DNA of 64,000 nucleotides from Paenibacillus sp. FSL R5-0345 (GTDB taxonomy: Bacteria; Bacillota; Bacilli; Paenibacillales; Paenibacillaceae), in NCBI RefSeq assembly GCF_000758585.1, contig NZ_CP009281.1, positions 124,001 to 188,000 on the forward strand, written 5' to 3'. Positions 32,696 to 42,035 of this stretch are shown here, one piece after another (within the stretch, counting starts at the first letter, position 1; every line of letters starts with the position of its first letter). Below the pieces are notes generated by a model, which ran no database searches, was not told the origin of the DNA, and saw only the letters and a list, made by a program, of their open reading frames with translations. Both the position numbers and the translations under genes were made by a program.

Positions 32696-34231
32696 TTATA
32701 TTTGCCGCTGAAATTCTGCAATGGCTTGATACTGGCTTTCAAGACTACGGTAAACAGAAATATAAATCGGTAGCAGCTGTTTGTATATTTTGGTATGTTC
32801 ATCTATTGGATCATGCTTATAGGTTGAACCGATCATGTCAAACACCACATCAAAAGAATCGACTCGACCTGTTGCATAAAGGCCAAGTACAACCGCCCCG
32901 AGGCAGGAGCTCTCGATACTCTCCGGAATGACAACCTCCTGATCAAAGATATCAGCCATCATCTGCCGCCACACCGAGGAGCGGGCGAAGCCGCCTGTGG
33001 CTAGGATTCTGCTTGGGCGTCCGATTTGCTCTTCCATAGCAAGAAGTACCATATACATATTGAAGATTACGCCCTCAAGTACTGACCGAATCATATGTTC
33101 TTTATGGTGATTCATAGATAGGCCAAAGAAGGAGCCGCGGGCATCCGGATTCCACAGTGGTGCCCGTTCACCAGTTAAGTAGGGATGGAACAGAAGCCCA
33201 CCGCTGCCTGGTGGAACCTGCTCCGCGATGCGGGTCAGCACCTCATAAGGGTCAATGCCAAGACGTTTGGCGGTTTCGACTTCGGAGGCGGCGAACTCAT
33301 CCCGTACCCAACGGAACAGCATACCGCCATTATTAACCGGTCCTCCGACTACCCAATGATTTGGAGTTAGATTATAACAGAAGGTCCGTCCTTTGGGGTC
33401 TGTTAGCGGGTGATCCACTACGGTACGTATTGCTCCGCTGGTTCCAATCGTAGCGGCCACTACACCGGGTTTAATGGCACCTACGCCGAGGTTGGATAAG
33501 ACGCCGTCACTGGCTCCAACAACAAATGGGGTTGTAGGGAGCAGTAAGAGCTGCTCTGCCAGACCGGGAAGCAGTCCATGCATAATCTGCGTGGTGGGAA
33601 CAAGCCGCGAGAGCTGATCCGCTGTGATATGGGCAATCTCTAAAGCTTCTTTATCCCATTCTAGATTCTCCAGATTGAGCATGCCTGTGCAAGAGGCAAT
33701 GGAATGATCAATGATGTATTCGCCAAACAGTCTTGCGAATATGTATTCTTTTATGGAAATAAATTTATAGGTTTGGTGGAATACGTCCGGCTGCTCTTCG
33801 CGAAGCCACATTAGCTTGGTGATCGGAGACATGGGGTGTATAGGTGTTCCTGTACGCAGATACAATTCATGGCCGTTTAGCTCCTCCTTTAAACGAAGTG
33901 CGCATCCGGCGCTGCGATTATCGGCCCATGTGATGCAGGCAGTTAGGGCTTTACCCAGTTTATCAACTGCAATGACACTGTGCATGGCTGAGCTGAAGGA
34001 GACGAATAGGATTGCATCCGCAGAGACACCGCTTTGCCGCATAACAGCAGAGATAGTATGGAAAACTGCATTCAGGATTTGCTCTGGGTCTTGCTCCGCT
34101 ATTGAGGGTAAGGGCTGATGTAAAGGATATCCTACATTAGCTTGTGCAACTATGGCTCCTTTTTCCTCGAAGAGAACTGCCTTGGTACTCGTAGTTCCGA
34201 TATCAACGCCAATCATATAGGATTTAGTCAC
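32696..34231 (-). CDS. gntK: Gluconokinase (FGGY family)
   Basis: Phosphorylates gluconate to 6-phosphogluconate. 511 residues with the ATPase-fold phosphate 1 motif GVDIGTTSTKAVL, the FGGY N-terminal segment AMHSVIAVD, SPITKLMWLR, GASDGVLSNLG and the C-terminal ATGGFARSSVWRQMMADI. Much of the chain matches B. subtilis GntK from memory. It starts at GTG after AGAAAGAAGGG on the reverse strand. No gntR, gntP or gntZ is adjacent, so this copy stands alone between the acyltransferases and hisZ. Other FGGY sugar kinases remain possible but less likely. Confidence 0.88.
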   Translation of the reverse strand: MTKSYMIGVDIGTTSTKAVLFEEKGAIVAQANVGYPLHQPLPSIAEQDPEQILNAVFHTISAVMRQSGVSADAILFVSFSSAMHSVIAVDKLGKALTACITWADNRSAGCALRLKEELNGHELYLRTGTPIHPMSPITKLMWLREEQPDVFHQTYKFISIKEYIFARLFGEYIIDHSIASCTGMLNLENLEWDKEALEIAHITADQLSRLVPTTQIMHGLLPGLAEQLLLLPTTPFVVGASDGVLSNLGVGAIKPGVVAATIGTSGAIRTVVDHPLTDPKGRTFCYNLTPNHWVVGGPVNNGGMLFRWVRDEFAASEVETAKRLGIDPYEVLTRIAEQVPPGSGGLLFHPYLTGERAPLWNPDARGSFFGLSMNHHKEHMIRSVLEGVIFNMYMVLLAMEEQIGRPSRILATGGFARSSVWRQMMADIFDQEVVIPESIESSCLGAVVLGLYATGRVDSFDVVFDMIGSTYKHDPIDEHTKIYKQLLPIYISVYRSLESQYQAIAEFQRQI

Positions 34232-34445
34232 GCATTAGCCCTTCTTTCTAGTTGTGGGTAGATTTTTAGAACACAAATTACAGAATTATGAAGTACAATC
34301 ATATTAGCTCATTATAGTATTGGATAAACGTGGAGGCAAAATAAAGGGATTCCCAAGTTTTGGTTCGAAGTACATAAGTGTTTAATTTAGACAAGCTTAA
34401 GCATACAAGCATTTGAAATGAAGTTATAGGCTTTACCCCGTTTGA

Positions 34446-34475
34446 TTGACGAAAAAGCAGTGAACATGATACGAT
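34446..34475 (+). promoter_or_regulatory. his operon promoter
   Basis: TTGACG, 18-base spacer, TACGAT, giving a start near 34482 and a leader of about 77 bases before hisZ. The region 34232-34445 shows no gene; it contains the divergent upstream sequence of gntK. Confidence 0.65.
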
Positions 34476-34500
34476 ATTGAAAATACTTTAATTTGCTACC

Positions 34501-34518
34501 ACTTTACCATAGTAAAGT
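34501..34518 (+). promoter_or_regulatory. Palindromic operator candidate in the hisZ leader
   Basis: ACTTTAC-CATA-GTAAAGT is a perfect 7+7 palindrome about 20 bases after the predicted transcription start. This is where a repressor would block the his operon. No T-box sequence or terminator is present in the leader. The binding protein is not known from the sequence; a TrpR/YerC-type histidine regulator is one possibility. Confidence 0.55.
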
Positions 34519-34558
34519 AAACATAAACAGTATCTAATGATAACTGACGAGGTGAACA

Positions 34559-35782
34559 ATGAAGATGTCCAAACCAAAGGGATTTGAGAAGCCGTCTGGC
34601 GTTCGGGACTATCTGCCCCGGGCCGTAACAAAATTACGCAAAATTGAGAATGATGTCCTGCATTGTATGAGTCGCTGGGGTTATCAGCAAATGATGACTC
34701 CGACGCTAGAATATTACGATACGGTTGGCGTGGCTAGCTCAACGTCCGACCAAAAGCTTTATAAATTGCTCAACAATCGTGGTCAGGCGCTAGTGCTTCG
34801 TTCTGAAATGACTGCTCCAGTTGCCCGTGTTGTTGCATCTTTATTGAAGGATGAGCCATTACCATTGCGGTTATCCTATCACGCTAATGTCTTCCGTGCC
34901 ATAGAGGAAGAAGCAGGGCGGGAAGCGGAGTTCTTCCAGACAGGGGTCGAGCTGGTAGGTGATGACTCACCTGAGGCTGATGCTGAAGTAGTAGCGCTCG
35001 CGATTTCATCGTTGCAGGCTGCGGGTGTGAAGTCTTTTAAAATCGCTATGGGGCATGTCGGTTTTCTGAATGGTTTATTTCAAGAGGCACTTCCAGAATT
35101 ACCGGAGGTTCAAGAGGAGCTGAAGAGTCATTTGCTGGGCCGTGACTATGTCTCTTTCCGTGAGACCTTACGGAGACTGGATCTGACGGAAGCTCAGAAG
35201 AATGAACTGGATGGATTGCTGCGTTTACGTGGGGGTAAGGAGATCTGTGGACAGGCACTAGAGCTTAGCAGTCATCCGCTTGCCCGTCATTCGATAGACC
35301 ATTTGTGTAAGGTATGGGAGGTACTAGTCTCTTACGGGGTATCACAGCATGTACTGATTGATCTGACGATGATCGGGGACTTTTCCTATTATACAGGTAT
35401 GACATTTGAAGGGTATGCAGCAGAATTAGGATTTCCGGTATGCAGTGGAGGTAGATATGACAATCTGCTGCAGCAGTTTGGCCGTCCGATCCCATCCACA
35501 GGGTTTTCTTTAAAAACAAATCGAATTCTCGATGGTGTGACCGGCTCAAACGAAGAGGAAGAGCTACCCATCTTAATCCAATATGATGCTACTCGCAGAA
35601 AAGAAGGTCTGGAAGAGGCAACACGCTTGCGGTCGGAAGGTCACGCAGTAGTGACTAGATTGGCAGCAGGACCAGAAGAGCTTGAAACGGTGAAGCGTTT
35701 GGATACGGACACAGTCGAAGCAGAGGGTGTGCGGTACGGAGAAATCTATACCTTTGTGTCTTTTATAAGTGAGCATGGCTGA
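34559..35782 (+). CDS. hisZ: ATP phosphoribosyltransferase regulatory subunit HisZ
   Basis: Histidyl-tRNA-synthetase-like protein without charging activity that activates the short HisG. The class II synthetase core is recognisable: GVRDYLPRA at the N-terminus, LVLRSEMTAPVAR, FQTGVELVGDD and YYTGMTFEGYAAELG, CSGGRYDNLL. 407 residues. Its presence fits the 212-residue HisG, which lacks the regulatory domain of long forms. GACGAGG lies before the ATG. It is the first gene of a nine-gene histidine operon. Confidence 0.93.
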   Translation: MKMSKPKGFEKPSGVRDYLPRAVTKLRKIENDVLHCMSRWGYQQMMTPTLEYYDTVGVASSTSDQKLYKLLNNRGQALVLRSEMTAPVARVVASLLKDEPLPLRLSYHANVFRAIEEEAGREAEFFQTGVELVGDDSPEADAEVVALAISSLQAAGVKSFKIAMGHVGFLNGLFQEALPELPEVQEELKSHLLGRDYVSFRETLRRLDLTEAQKNELDGLLRLRGGKEICGQALELSSHPLARHSIDHLCKVWEVLVSYGVSQHVLIDLTMIGDFSYYTGMTFEGYAAELGFPVCSGGRYDNLLQQFGRPIPSTGFSLKTNRILDGVTGSNEEEELPILIQYDATRRKEGLEEATRLRSEGHAVVTRLAAGPEELETVKRLDTDTVEAEGVRYGEIYTFVSFISEHG

Positions 35783-35851
35783 GATATCGCTAGTAAGAAT
35801 GAGCGATTAAGATAAATTTTGCATGGAGATGGAAAAGGAGGCAACTTAACG

Positions 35852-36490
35852 ATGGCACAGATTTTGAAGGTCGCTATGCCCAAAGGTCGGATTTATGAAA
35901 AGGCTGCTGAGCTGTTCCGCCAGGCAGGTCTCCCGATTCCACCAGATGGTGAGGCATCCCGCAAGCTTGTTATTCCACTGCCTGAGGCAGGGATGGAGTT
36001 TATATTAGCGAAACCAGTAGATGTACCTACATATGTAGAATATGGTGTGGCGGATATTGGAATCGTGGGCAAGGACGTATTGCTGGAGGAAGATCGTGAT
36101 GTATATGAGCTGCTTGATCTTGGCATTGCTCGATGCCGGATGTCGATCATTGGATTGCCGAACTGGCAGCCGGGAATTCAGCAGCGTGTGGCGACGAAAT
36201 ATCCGAATGTAGCATCAAAGTATTTCCGGGAACAGGGACAACAGGTCGAGGTTGTGAAACTAAATGGTTCAATTGAGCTTGCGCCGCTGATTGGTCTCGC
36301 TGATCGTATCGTGGATATGGTAGAAACCGGGCAAACGCTGCGGGATAATGGGTTAATTGAAATGAAGAGCATATTCGAAATTACGAGCCGCCTTGTGGCG
36401 AATCGTGTGAGCTATCGGATGAAAAATGAAGAGATACAGCAGCTGTGTGATCGACTGCAGGCGGTTATAGGGGAACCTAATTTGCGGTAG
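35852..36490 (+). CDS. hisG: ATP phosphoribosyltransferase, short form
   Basis: Catalyses the first step of histidine synthesis, ATP plus PRPP to phosphoribosyl-ATP. 212 residues, the HisZ-dependent short type. The PRPP/ATP site includes [21 protein letters not shown] and the C-terminal PRPP loop [21 protein letters not shown] 35852 is chosen for its AAAGGAGG; an in-frame ATG at 35819 lacks one. Confidence 0.96.
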   Translation: MAQILKVAMPKGRIYEKAAELFRQAGLPIPPDGEASRKLVIPLPEAGMEFILAKPVDVPTYVEYGVADIGIVGKDVLLEEDRDVYELLDLGIARCRMSIIGLPNWQPGIQQRVATKYPNVASKYFREQGQQVEVVKLNGSIELAPLIGLADRIVDMVETGQTLRDNGLIEMKSIFEITSRLVANRVSYRMKNEEIQQLCDRLQAVIGEPNLR

Positions 36491-36529
36491 GTGGCAAGAG
36501 ACGTTAAGGGGTAAAGGGAGGAACCAGCG

Positions 36530-37840
36530 ATGAAGGTTGTATCGAGCAAGGATTTTAAGCTAGAGCGAGAAGTAGAGTATGGAACACCGGAGCAAAATAA
36601 GGCGGTAAAGGAAATTGTGGCCGCTATTAAAAAAGAAGGAGACACGGCGCTTCTTCGCTACACGGAGCAATTTGACGGTGTTGCGCTTACGCCTAATCAG
36701 CTACGGGTAACCCCGGAAGAGCTTCAGGCGGCATATGGTCGAGTAGAAGAATCTTTCGTATCCGCTATTCAAGCGGCCGCAGCAAATATCCGGGCTTTTC
36801 ATGCTAGACAGAAACGGAATTCGTGGATGGACTTGCAGCCTGATGGTACGATTCTGGGGCAGATTATTCGTCCGCTGAAGCGGGTAGGGGTATATGTTCC
36901 TGGCGGCAAGGCAGCTTATCCTTCCTCGGTGCTGATGAACGTGATCCCTGCGCAGATCGCGGGCGTGCCGGAGATCGTTATGGTAACCCCGCCATCCACC
37001 GGCGGCAAAGAAGGAATTGATCCTTACATCCTGGTCGCTGCCGCAGAAGCAGGTGTGAATGAAATCTACCGTGTGGGCGGAGCGCAGGCGGTAGCTGCTT
37101 TGGCTTTTGGGACGGAGAGCATAGCACCGGTAGATAAGATATGTGGACCCGGCAATATATACGTTGCGCTGGCGAAACGCGAGGTATATGGCGCCGTGGA
37201 CATCGACAGTATCGCGGGACCAAGCGAGATTGTCGTGCTCGCAGATGAGACCGCTGAGCCGGCCTATGTCGCAGCGGATCTGCTCTCGCAGGCCGAGCAT
37301 GACGAGATGGCCTCAGCGATTCTGGTTACGCCATCGCAGAGCTTGGCGGATAGTGTGGCAGCCGAAGTGGAGCGTCAGCTACAGGAGCTGCCCCGTCAGG
37401 CGATCGCCCGTTCATCAGTAGAGAACTACGGCGCGATCATTGTTGTGGAATCTATGGAGGAGGGAATCTCCGTAGTGAATCGTTTGGCGCCAGAGCATCT
37501 AGAGATTGTTGTCGAGGATCCGATGGGTCTTGTGGGCAGCATCGAGAATGCTGGAGCGATCTTCTTGGGAGCATATAGCTCCGAGCCCGTGGGCGATTAT
37601 TTTGCCGGACCAAATCATATTATTCCGACCAATGGTACAGCACGGTTCTCGTCACCAGTGGACGTGGATGATTTTATAAAGAAATCAAGTCTGATCTATT
37701 ACAGTAAGGAAGCCCTCCTTCGAGATGGGAAGACCATTATAGAGCTGGCACGTCGCGAAGGCTTAGAAGGTCACGCACGAGCTATTGAGATTCGATTAGA
37801 GAATGAAGGAAAAGGTGGAGACGGATATGGAGAACAATAA
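36530..37840 (+). CDS. hisD: Histidinol dehydrogenase
   Basis: Zinc enzyme that oxidises histidinol to histidine in two NAD-dependent steps. 436 residues. Signature regions are [56 protein letters not shown] and [10 protein letters not shown], which hold the zinc and catalytic His/Glu residues. GGGAGG precedes the ATG. Its 3' end overlaps the start of hisB by 14 bases. Confidence 0.97.
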   Translation: MKVVSSKDFKLEREVEYGTPEQNKAVKEIVAAIKKEGDTALLRYTEQFDGVALTPNQLRVTPEELQAAYGRVEESFVSAIQAAAANIRAFHARQKRNSWMDLQPDGTILGQIIRPLKRVGVYVPGGKAAYPSSVLMNVIPAQIAGVPEIVMVTPPSTGGKEGIDPYILVAAAEAGVNEIYRVGGAQAVAALAFGTESIAPVDKICGPGNIYVALAKREVYGAVDIDSIAGPSEIVVLADETAEPAYVAADLLSQAEHDEMASAILVTPSQSLADSVAAEVERQLQELPRQAIARSSVENYGAIIVVESMEEGISVVNRLAPEHLEIVVEDPMGLVGSIENAGAIFLGAYSSEPVGDYFAGPNHIIPTNGTARFSSPVDVDDFIKKSSLIYYSKEALLRDGKTIIELARREGLEGHARAIEIRLENEGKGGDGYGEQ

Positions 37841-38435
37841 TGAACAGGCCTTGCGCCAGTCGGGGCTAAGCCGTAAAACAAACGAGACGGATATCAAGCT
37901 GTCTCTTAACGTAGATGGAAGTGGAGTTTCCGAGCTGGAGACGGATGTTCCTTTTTTGAATCATATGCTGGATTTGTTTACGAAGCACGGTCAGTTTGAT
38001 CTATCTGTACAGGCCCGTGGAGATATCGAAATTGATGATCACCACACGGTTGAAGACATTGGGATCTGCCTAGGTCAAGCATTGTACGAAGCACTAGGTG
38101 ATAAAAAAGGAATCAAACGTTATGCGAGTGTTTTTGTACCGATGGATGAGGCGTTGGCACAGGTTGTAATCGATATTAGCAATCGGCCGCACTTTGAATA
38201 TCGCGCAACGTATCCTTCACAGCAGGTGGGCAGCTTTTCGACGGAGCTTGTTCAGGAGTTCTTATGGAAGTTCGCACTTGAAGCTCGGATTACGCTGCAT
38301 GTGATCGTACACTACGGTTCTAACACTCATCACATGATTGAGGCTGTATTCAAGGCTCTCGGACGTGCGCTCGATGAAGCGACACTGATTGACCCGCGTG
38401 TGAAGGGTGTGCCTTCTACGAAGGGAGTGCTGTAG
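37827..38435 (+). CDS. hisB: Imidazoleglycerol-phosphate dehydratase
   Basis: Manganese-dependent dehydratase producing imidazole-acetol phosphate. The 202-residue single-function type has duplicated metal motifs [11 protein letters not shown] and [17 protein letters not shown], and [15 protein letters not shown] 37827 follows GGTGGAG at a normal distance and lies inside the end of hisD, which suggests translational coupling. An earlier in-frame ATG at 37803 is less well placed. Confidence 0.95.
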   Translation: MENNNEQALRQSGLSRKTNETDIKLSLNVDGSGVSELETDVPFLNHMLDLFTKHGQFDLSVQARGDIEIDDHHTVEDIGICLGQALYEALGDKKGIKRYASVFVPMDEALAQVVIDISNRPHFEYRATYPSQQVGSFSTELVQEFLWKFALEARITLHVIVHYGSNTHHMIEAVFKALGRALDEATLIDPRVKGVPSTKGVL

Positions 38436-38436
38436 C

Positions 38437-39054
38437 ATGACTGTTGCAATCGTCGATTATGGCATGGGCAACCTGCACAGTGTGAGCAAGGCGGTAGAAC
38501 GTCTCGGTTATGAGTGTGTTGTGACAGGGGATGCCGAGAAAATTCTCGCTGCTGATAGTGTCATTCTGCCAGGTGTCGGTGCATTTGGCGATGCGATGGA
38601 GCAGCTGCGGGAAAGCGGTTTGGATCTAGTGGTCAAACAGGTAGCAGCCGGAACCCAGCCGCTGCTTGGCATTTGTCTTGGCATGCAGCTGCTATTTAGC
38701 AGTGGTGAAGAGCATGGCAGCCATGAGGGACTTGATATTCTCTCAGGTTCGGTGGTGCGGTTCGCTCCTAGAGATGGCTATAAAGTACCGCATATGGGGT
38801 GGAACAAGCTGAGCTTTAGGCAGCCGCAAAGTCCGCTTTTTGCAGATCTTGATGAGGGGCATGTGTATTTCGTTCACTCTTATCACGCGCTTGTAGCGAA
38901 AGAGAGCGATTTGCTGGCTGTCACCGATTATGGTTACCCAGTCACAGCTATAGTGGGGCAAGATAATGTGTTCGGCATGCAGTTCCATCCGGAGAAAAGC
39001 GGGGAGCTGGGCATCAAGCTGCTGGGTAATTTTTTGAAATATAAGAAAGTATAA
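38437..39054 (+). CDS. hisH: Imidazole glycerol phosphate synthase, glutaminase subunit
   Basis: Class I glutamine amidotransferase that feeds ammonia to HisF. The nucleophile Cys is in LLGICLGMQLLF, and the His/Glu pair is in MQFHPEKSGELG. 205 residues from ATG 38437, which is one base after the hisB stop codon. Oddity: the last five codons (KYKKV plus TAA) lie inside copy 2 of the dispersed repeat at 39037, so the C-terminal tail is derived from it. Unlike in many operons hisH and hisA are separated, here by 147 bases that include the repeat. Confidence 0.95.
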   Translation: MTVAIVDYGMGNLHSVSKAVERLGYECVVTGDAEKILAADSVILPGVGAFGDAMEQLRESGLDLVVKQVAAGTQPLLGICLGMQLLFSSGEEHGSHEGLDILSGSVVRFAPRDGYKVPHMGWNKLSFRQPQSPLFADLDEGHVYFVHSYHALVAKESDLLAVTDYGYPVTAIVGQDNVFGMQFHPEKSGELGIKLLGNFLKYKKV

Positions 39055-39139
39055 GTTTCACAATACACTTTATCCTTATATTTCTCGCTTAAACGCTTAC
39101 CGTCCTTATTAGGACGGCGAAGGCGTTTATACTTGAAAT
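39037..39139 (+). repeat. Dispersed two-hairpin repeat, copy 2
   Basis: 103 bp. First hairpin: AAATATAAG...CTTATATTT with inner AAAGTATA. Second hairpin: outer AAACGC/GCGTTT with inner CGTCCTTATTAGGACG. It begins inside the 3' end of hisH and contributes its stop codon. It lies within the his operon transcript. Confidence 0.85.
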
Positions 39140-39201
39140 TAAAGGGAGAGCGGGCGTAAGCCGCGCTATAAATATAATGTAACGAAAGTGGGGAGCGCCA
39201 A

Positions 39202-39939
39202 ATGTCTTCTTTTATTGTATATCCGGCGATTGATATCCGGGATGGAAAATGTGTCAGGCTGCAACAAGGGGATTACAGTCAGGAAACGATATACAATGAT
39301 AGTCCACTGGAAGTAGCAAAATCATGGGAAGAGCAAGGCGGAAAGTTCATTCATTTGGTGGACTTGGACGGTGCGAAAGCAGGTCATCCTGTGAATGATG
39401 CGATTATCGGCGCTATTGCTGCTAATGCTAATGTGCCTGTTCAAGTGGGCGGTGGCCTTCGTAATCTTGCGGACGTGGAAAAATTGCTCGGACTTGGCGT
39501 TAGCCGCGTTATTATCGGCACTGCTGCAATTAATGACCATGCTTTTACCGAAGCGGTATTGGCTAAATACGGTGATAAAGTAGCTATCGGCATTGATGCG
39601 CGCAACGGGTTTGTTGCGACACACGGCTGGTTGAACACCTCTGAAGTACGGGCCGAGGATCTTGCTAAGGAACTGGCTGCAAAAGGAGCGGAAACGTTCA
39701 TTTACACCGATATCTCCCGCGATGGGATGATGCAGGGTCCAAACGTGGAGGGCATTGTGTCCATGGCGAAGTTCAGCGGCAAAACGGTGATCGCTTCCGG
39801 CGGAGTCACCAGTCTTGATGATCTGTTACGTCTAAACGTGCATAGCGGTAGCGGTGTGGGTGGAGCTATTGTTGGCAAGGCGTTGTACACGGGCAATATC
39901 GATCTTTCCAAAGCTTTGCAGGCACTCGGGCAGAAGTAG
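39202..39939 (+). CDS. hisA: ProFAR isomerase HisA
   Basis: Single (beta-alpha)8 barrel that isomerises phosphoribosylformimino-AICAR-phosphate. 245 residues. The N-terminal catalytic Asp is in PAIDIRDGKCVRL and the C-half phosphate site in TDISRDGMMQGPNVEG and IASGGVTSLDDL. It is homologous to hisF downstream. AGTGGGGAG precedes the ATG. A gene-free stretch of 615 bases separates it from hisF, unusual within a his operon. Confidence 0.95.
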   Translation: MSSFIVYPAIDIRDGKCVRLQQGDYSQETIYNDSPLEVAKSWEEQGGKFIHLVDLDGAKAGHPVNDAIIGAIAANANVPVQVGGGLRNLADVEKLLGLGVSRVIIGTAAINDHAFTEAVLAKYGDKVAIGIDARNGFVATHGWLNTSEVRAEDLAKELAAKGAETFIYTDISRDGMMQGPNVEGIVSMAKFSGKTVIASGGVTSLDDLLRLNVHSGSGVGGAIVGKALYTGNIDLSKALQALGQK

Positions 39940-40022
39940 TGCTGATTATGTGCGTTAGTTGACGAACCTGACTAATTAACTCGTTCTTACTCTGTGAAAA
40001 ATTGCATTTATAGGGATTTTGG

Positions 40023-40303
40023 TTGTATTTAGTGCAATAGAACGTTGAACTAGGCTTATAGTCACCAGCAACCGAGTGACTAAGTTGGTAGAACGGGACA
40101 GTACTCCTCAGATGGATGATATAAGTGTACTTCATACAACTATTATTCCAGTTAAGAGCGTGTTTGCTAATTTAATTGTATTTCGTGCAGCTATAAATGA
40201 GAGTTGAGCTTATATCTAAGCTCATTCCCGGATTTAATTGTACGAAATGCAGTTAAACGCCTGGTTTGCTGTACGGACGATGAAATAACTGCACGTTGTG
40301 CAA
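40023..40303 (+). repeat. Cluster of five 15-bp imperfect palindromes between hisA and hisF
   Basis: The pattern YTGYAY-NNN-RTRCAR or a one-base variant occurs at 40023 (TTGTATTTAGTGCAA), 40125 (GTGTACTTCATACAA), 40176 (TTGTATTTCGTGCAG), 40238 (TTGTACGAAATGCAG) and 40289 (CTGCACGTTGTGCAA). Flanks are often similar too (AATT before, TAAAT or GAG after). A perfect GAGCTTA-TATC-TAAGCTC hairpin lies between copies 3 and 4 (40206-40223), and AGTCAC/GTGACT arms at about 40060-40081. The remainder of 39940-40554 carries no complete gene that I can support. Confidence 0.6.
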
Positions 40304-40427
40304 CTAAATGAGTCGATTATTTCATGAGCGCGAGCCCACAGGCTGCCTCTAAGGTTGTGGTCTTGCAATTGTCGCGAGTCCGTCGTCCTGCTAGGAGCAA
40401 GAGTCGTGGAAACATAGTGATTATAGG

Positions 40428-40586
40428 GTGAGTATTGAAGTTGGTCTCGCTTATGCCAACAATCCGGATGTCCAGAGGGCCGTAGACTTTGGTGCCCCCT
40501 TGGCTAAGGTGGATCGAAATGATTTAGGAAACACATGGAAAGGAGGAACATCTAATGTTAGCAAAACGTATCATCCCCTGTCTTGA
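40428..40586 (+). pseudogene. Possible gene remnant before hisF
   Basis: A 52-codon frame from GTG 40428 reads protein-like for its first half (IEVGLAYANNPDVQRAVDFG, then [12 protein letters not shown]) and runs into the start of hisF in another frame. The composition looks like the C-terminal piece of a longer protein, loosely like ParA/MinD-type ATPase tails. No ribosome-binding site and no intact upstream part are present. It could equally be chance. Confidence 0.2.
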
Positions 40587-41313
40587 CGTTAAGGATGGAC
40601 GGGTAGTCAAAGGCGTTAACTTTGTGAATTTGCGTGATGCCGGAGATCCGGTAGAATTGGCGGCGCTGTATGACCGTGAAGGCGCGGATGAACTGGTGTT
40701 TCTCGACATTTCTGCTTCTGTAGAAGGTCGGGCGACCATGATTGAAGTAGTGCGGCAGACCGCAGGTGAAATCGCCATTCCTTTCACAGTGGGTGGAGGG
40801 ATCTCTACACCTGATGATATGAAGCGGATCCTTCGTGCAGGTGCAGACAAAATCGGTATTAATACGGCAGCAATTACTAATCCACAGTTAATTCTAGAAG
40901 GTGCACGTCGTTTTGGCTCTCAATGTATTGTGGTAGCAATAGATGCTAAATATAACGAGGCCTTTGGTGAATGGGAAGTGTACACGCATGGTGGTCGCAA
41001 GCCCACTGGTATCCGTGCTTTGACCTGGGCCAAGGAAGCTGAGAAGCTGGGTGCAGGTGAGATTCTACTCACTAGTATGGATGCAGATGGTACAAAAGAT
41101 GGCTTCGATTTGAAGCTGACCTCAGCTGTAAGCGACTTGCTCAGTATTCCTGTGATTGCTTCCGGCGGCGCTGGGAAGAAGGAGCATTTTTACGATGTAT
41201 TTACGGAAGGGAAAGCCGATGCGGGACTGGCGGCGACCATTTTTCACTATAAAGAGATTGCTATTAATGACTTAAAGGCAGACTTGAAGCAAAAAGGGGT
41301 AGAGATCCGATGA
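40555..41313 (+). CDS. hisF: Imidazole glycerol phosphate synthase, cyclase subunit
   Basis: Cyclase partner of HisH making imidazole glycerol phosphate and AICAR. 252 residues. Catalytic Asp in [14 protein letters not shown] and the second in [14 protein letters not shown]; phosphate loops GGGISTPDD and [19 protein letters not shown] precedes the ATG. The TGA overlaps the hisIE start (ATGA). Confidence 0.97.
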   Translation: MLAKRIIPCLDVKDGRVVKGVNFVNLRDAGDPVELAALYDREGADELVFLDISASVEGRATMIEVVRQTAGEIAIPFTVGGGISTPDDMKRILRAGADKIGINTAAITNPQLILEGARRFGSQCIVVAIDAKYNEAFGEWEVYTHGGRKPTGIRALTWAKEAEKLGAGEILLTSMDADGTKDGFDLKLTSAVSDLLSIPVIASGGAGKKEHFYDVFTEGKADAGLAATIFHYKEIAINDLKADLKQKGVEIR

Positions 41314-42020
41314 GCGAAACAGAAAAGAATACATCCAGCCAAAAAGAAGCGCTGGCCGGCATTCGTTGGAATGAAGCAGGGTTGGTGCCTACCGTTGTAC
41401 AGGATGCTAACACACTAGAAGTTTTGATGGTTGCTTATATGAATTCGGAATCATTACAGCTCTCGCTGGAAAGTGGTCAGACATGGTTCTGGAGCCGCTC
41501 ACGCAGTGAGCTTTGGCACAAAGGTGGAACCTCAGGCAACACACAAGCGATTACATCCATATCCTATGATTGTGATAGCGATACATTGCTTGTGAAGGTT
41601 GTCCCTGAAGGACCGGCTTGCCATACTGGAGCTACGTCGTGTTTTTTCCGTGAGATTCCTTTGAATAACCAAACCAAGGAAGCTCAAAAGTCATCTCCTG
41701 GTAATACGGATGGCGAGCGTTTTGCTGTTCTTGGTGAGCTGGAGCGCGTGATTGCTGAGCGGGAGGTAGAGCGTCCGGAAGGTGCGTATACCACTTATTT
41801 GTTTGATAAAGGCGTGGATAAGATCCTCAAAAAGGTAGGCGAGGAAGCCTCCGAGACCATTATTGCCGCCAAAAATAAAGATAACGCCGAGCTGCGTCTT
41901 GAAGTTAGTGATCTGATCTACCACTTACTAGTACTGCTGCAGGAGCGCAAGCTTCCGCTGGATGAGATCATGGAAGAATTGAGTACCCGCCACGAGCGCC
42001 CACGCCGGGACCAGTACTAG
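41310..42020 (+). CDS. hisIE: Bifunctional phosphoribosyl-AMP cyclohydrolase / phosphoribosyl-ATP pyrophosphatase
   Basis: Fused enzyme for steps two and three of histidine synthesis. The HisI half (~15-125) has [17 protein letters not shown] and the metal residues in [12 protein letters not shown] and GPACHTG. The HisE half (~145-236) has [20 protein letters not shown] and [11 protein letters not shown]. 236 residues. It overlaps hisF by four bases, so translation is probably coupled. Confidence 0.96.
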   Translation: MSETEKNTSSQKEALAGIRWNEAGLVPTVVQDANTLEVLMVAYMNSESLQLSLESGQTWFWSRSRSELWHKGGTSGNTQAITSISYDCDSDTLLVKVVPEGPACHTGATSCFFREIPLNNQTKEAQKSSPGNTDGERFAVLGELERVIAEREVERPEGAYTTYLFDKGVDKILKKVGEEASETIIAAKNKDNAELRLEVSDLIYHLLVLLQERKLPLDEIMEELSTRHERPRRDQY

Positions 42021-42035
42021 GGAGGGAACTGACGG

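Noticed and set aside
34232..34558. T-box or histidine attenuator before hisZ
   Set aside because: No T-box sequence, no terminator and no His-rich leader peptide are visible; only a palindrome.
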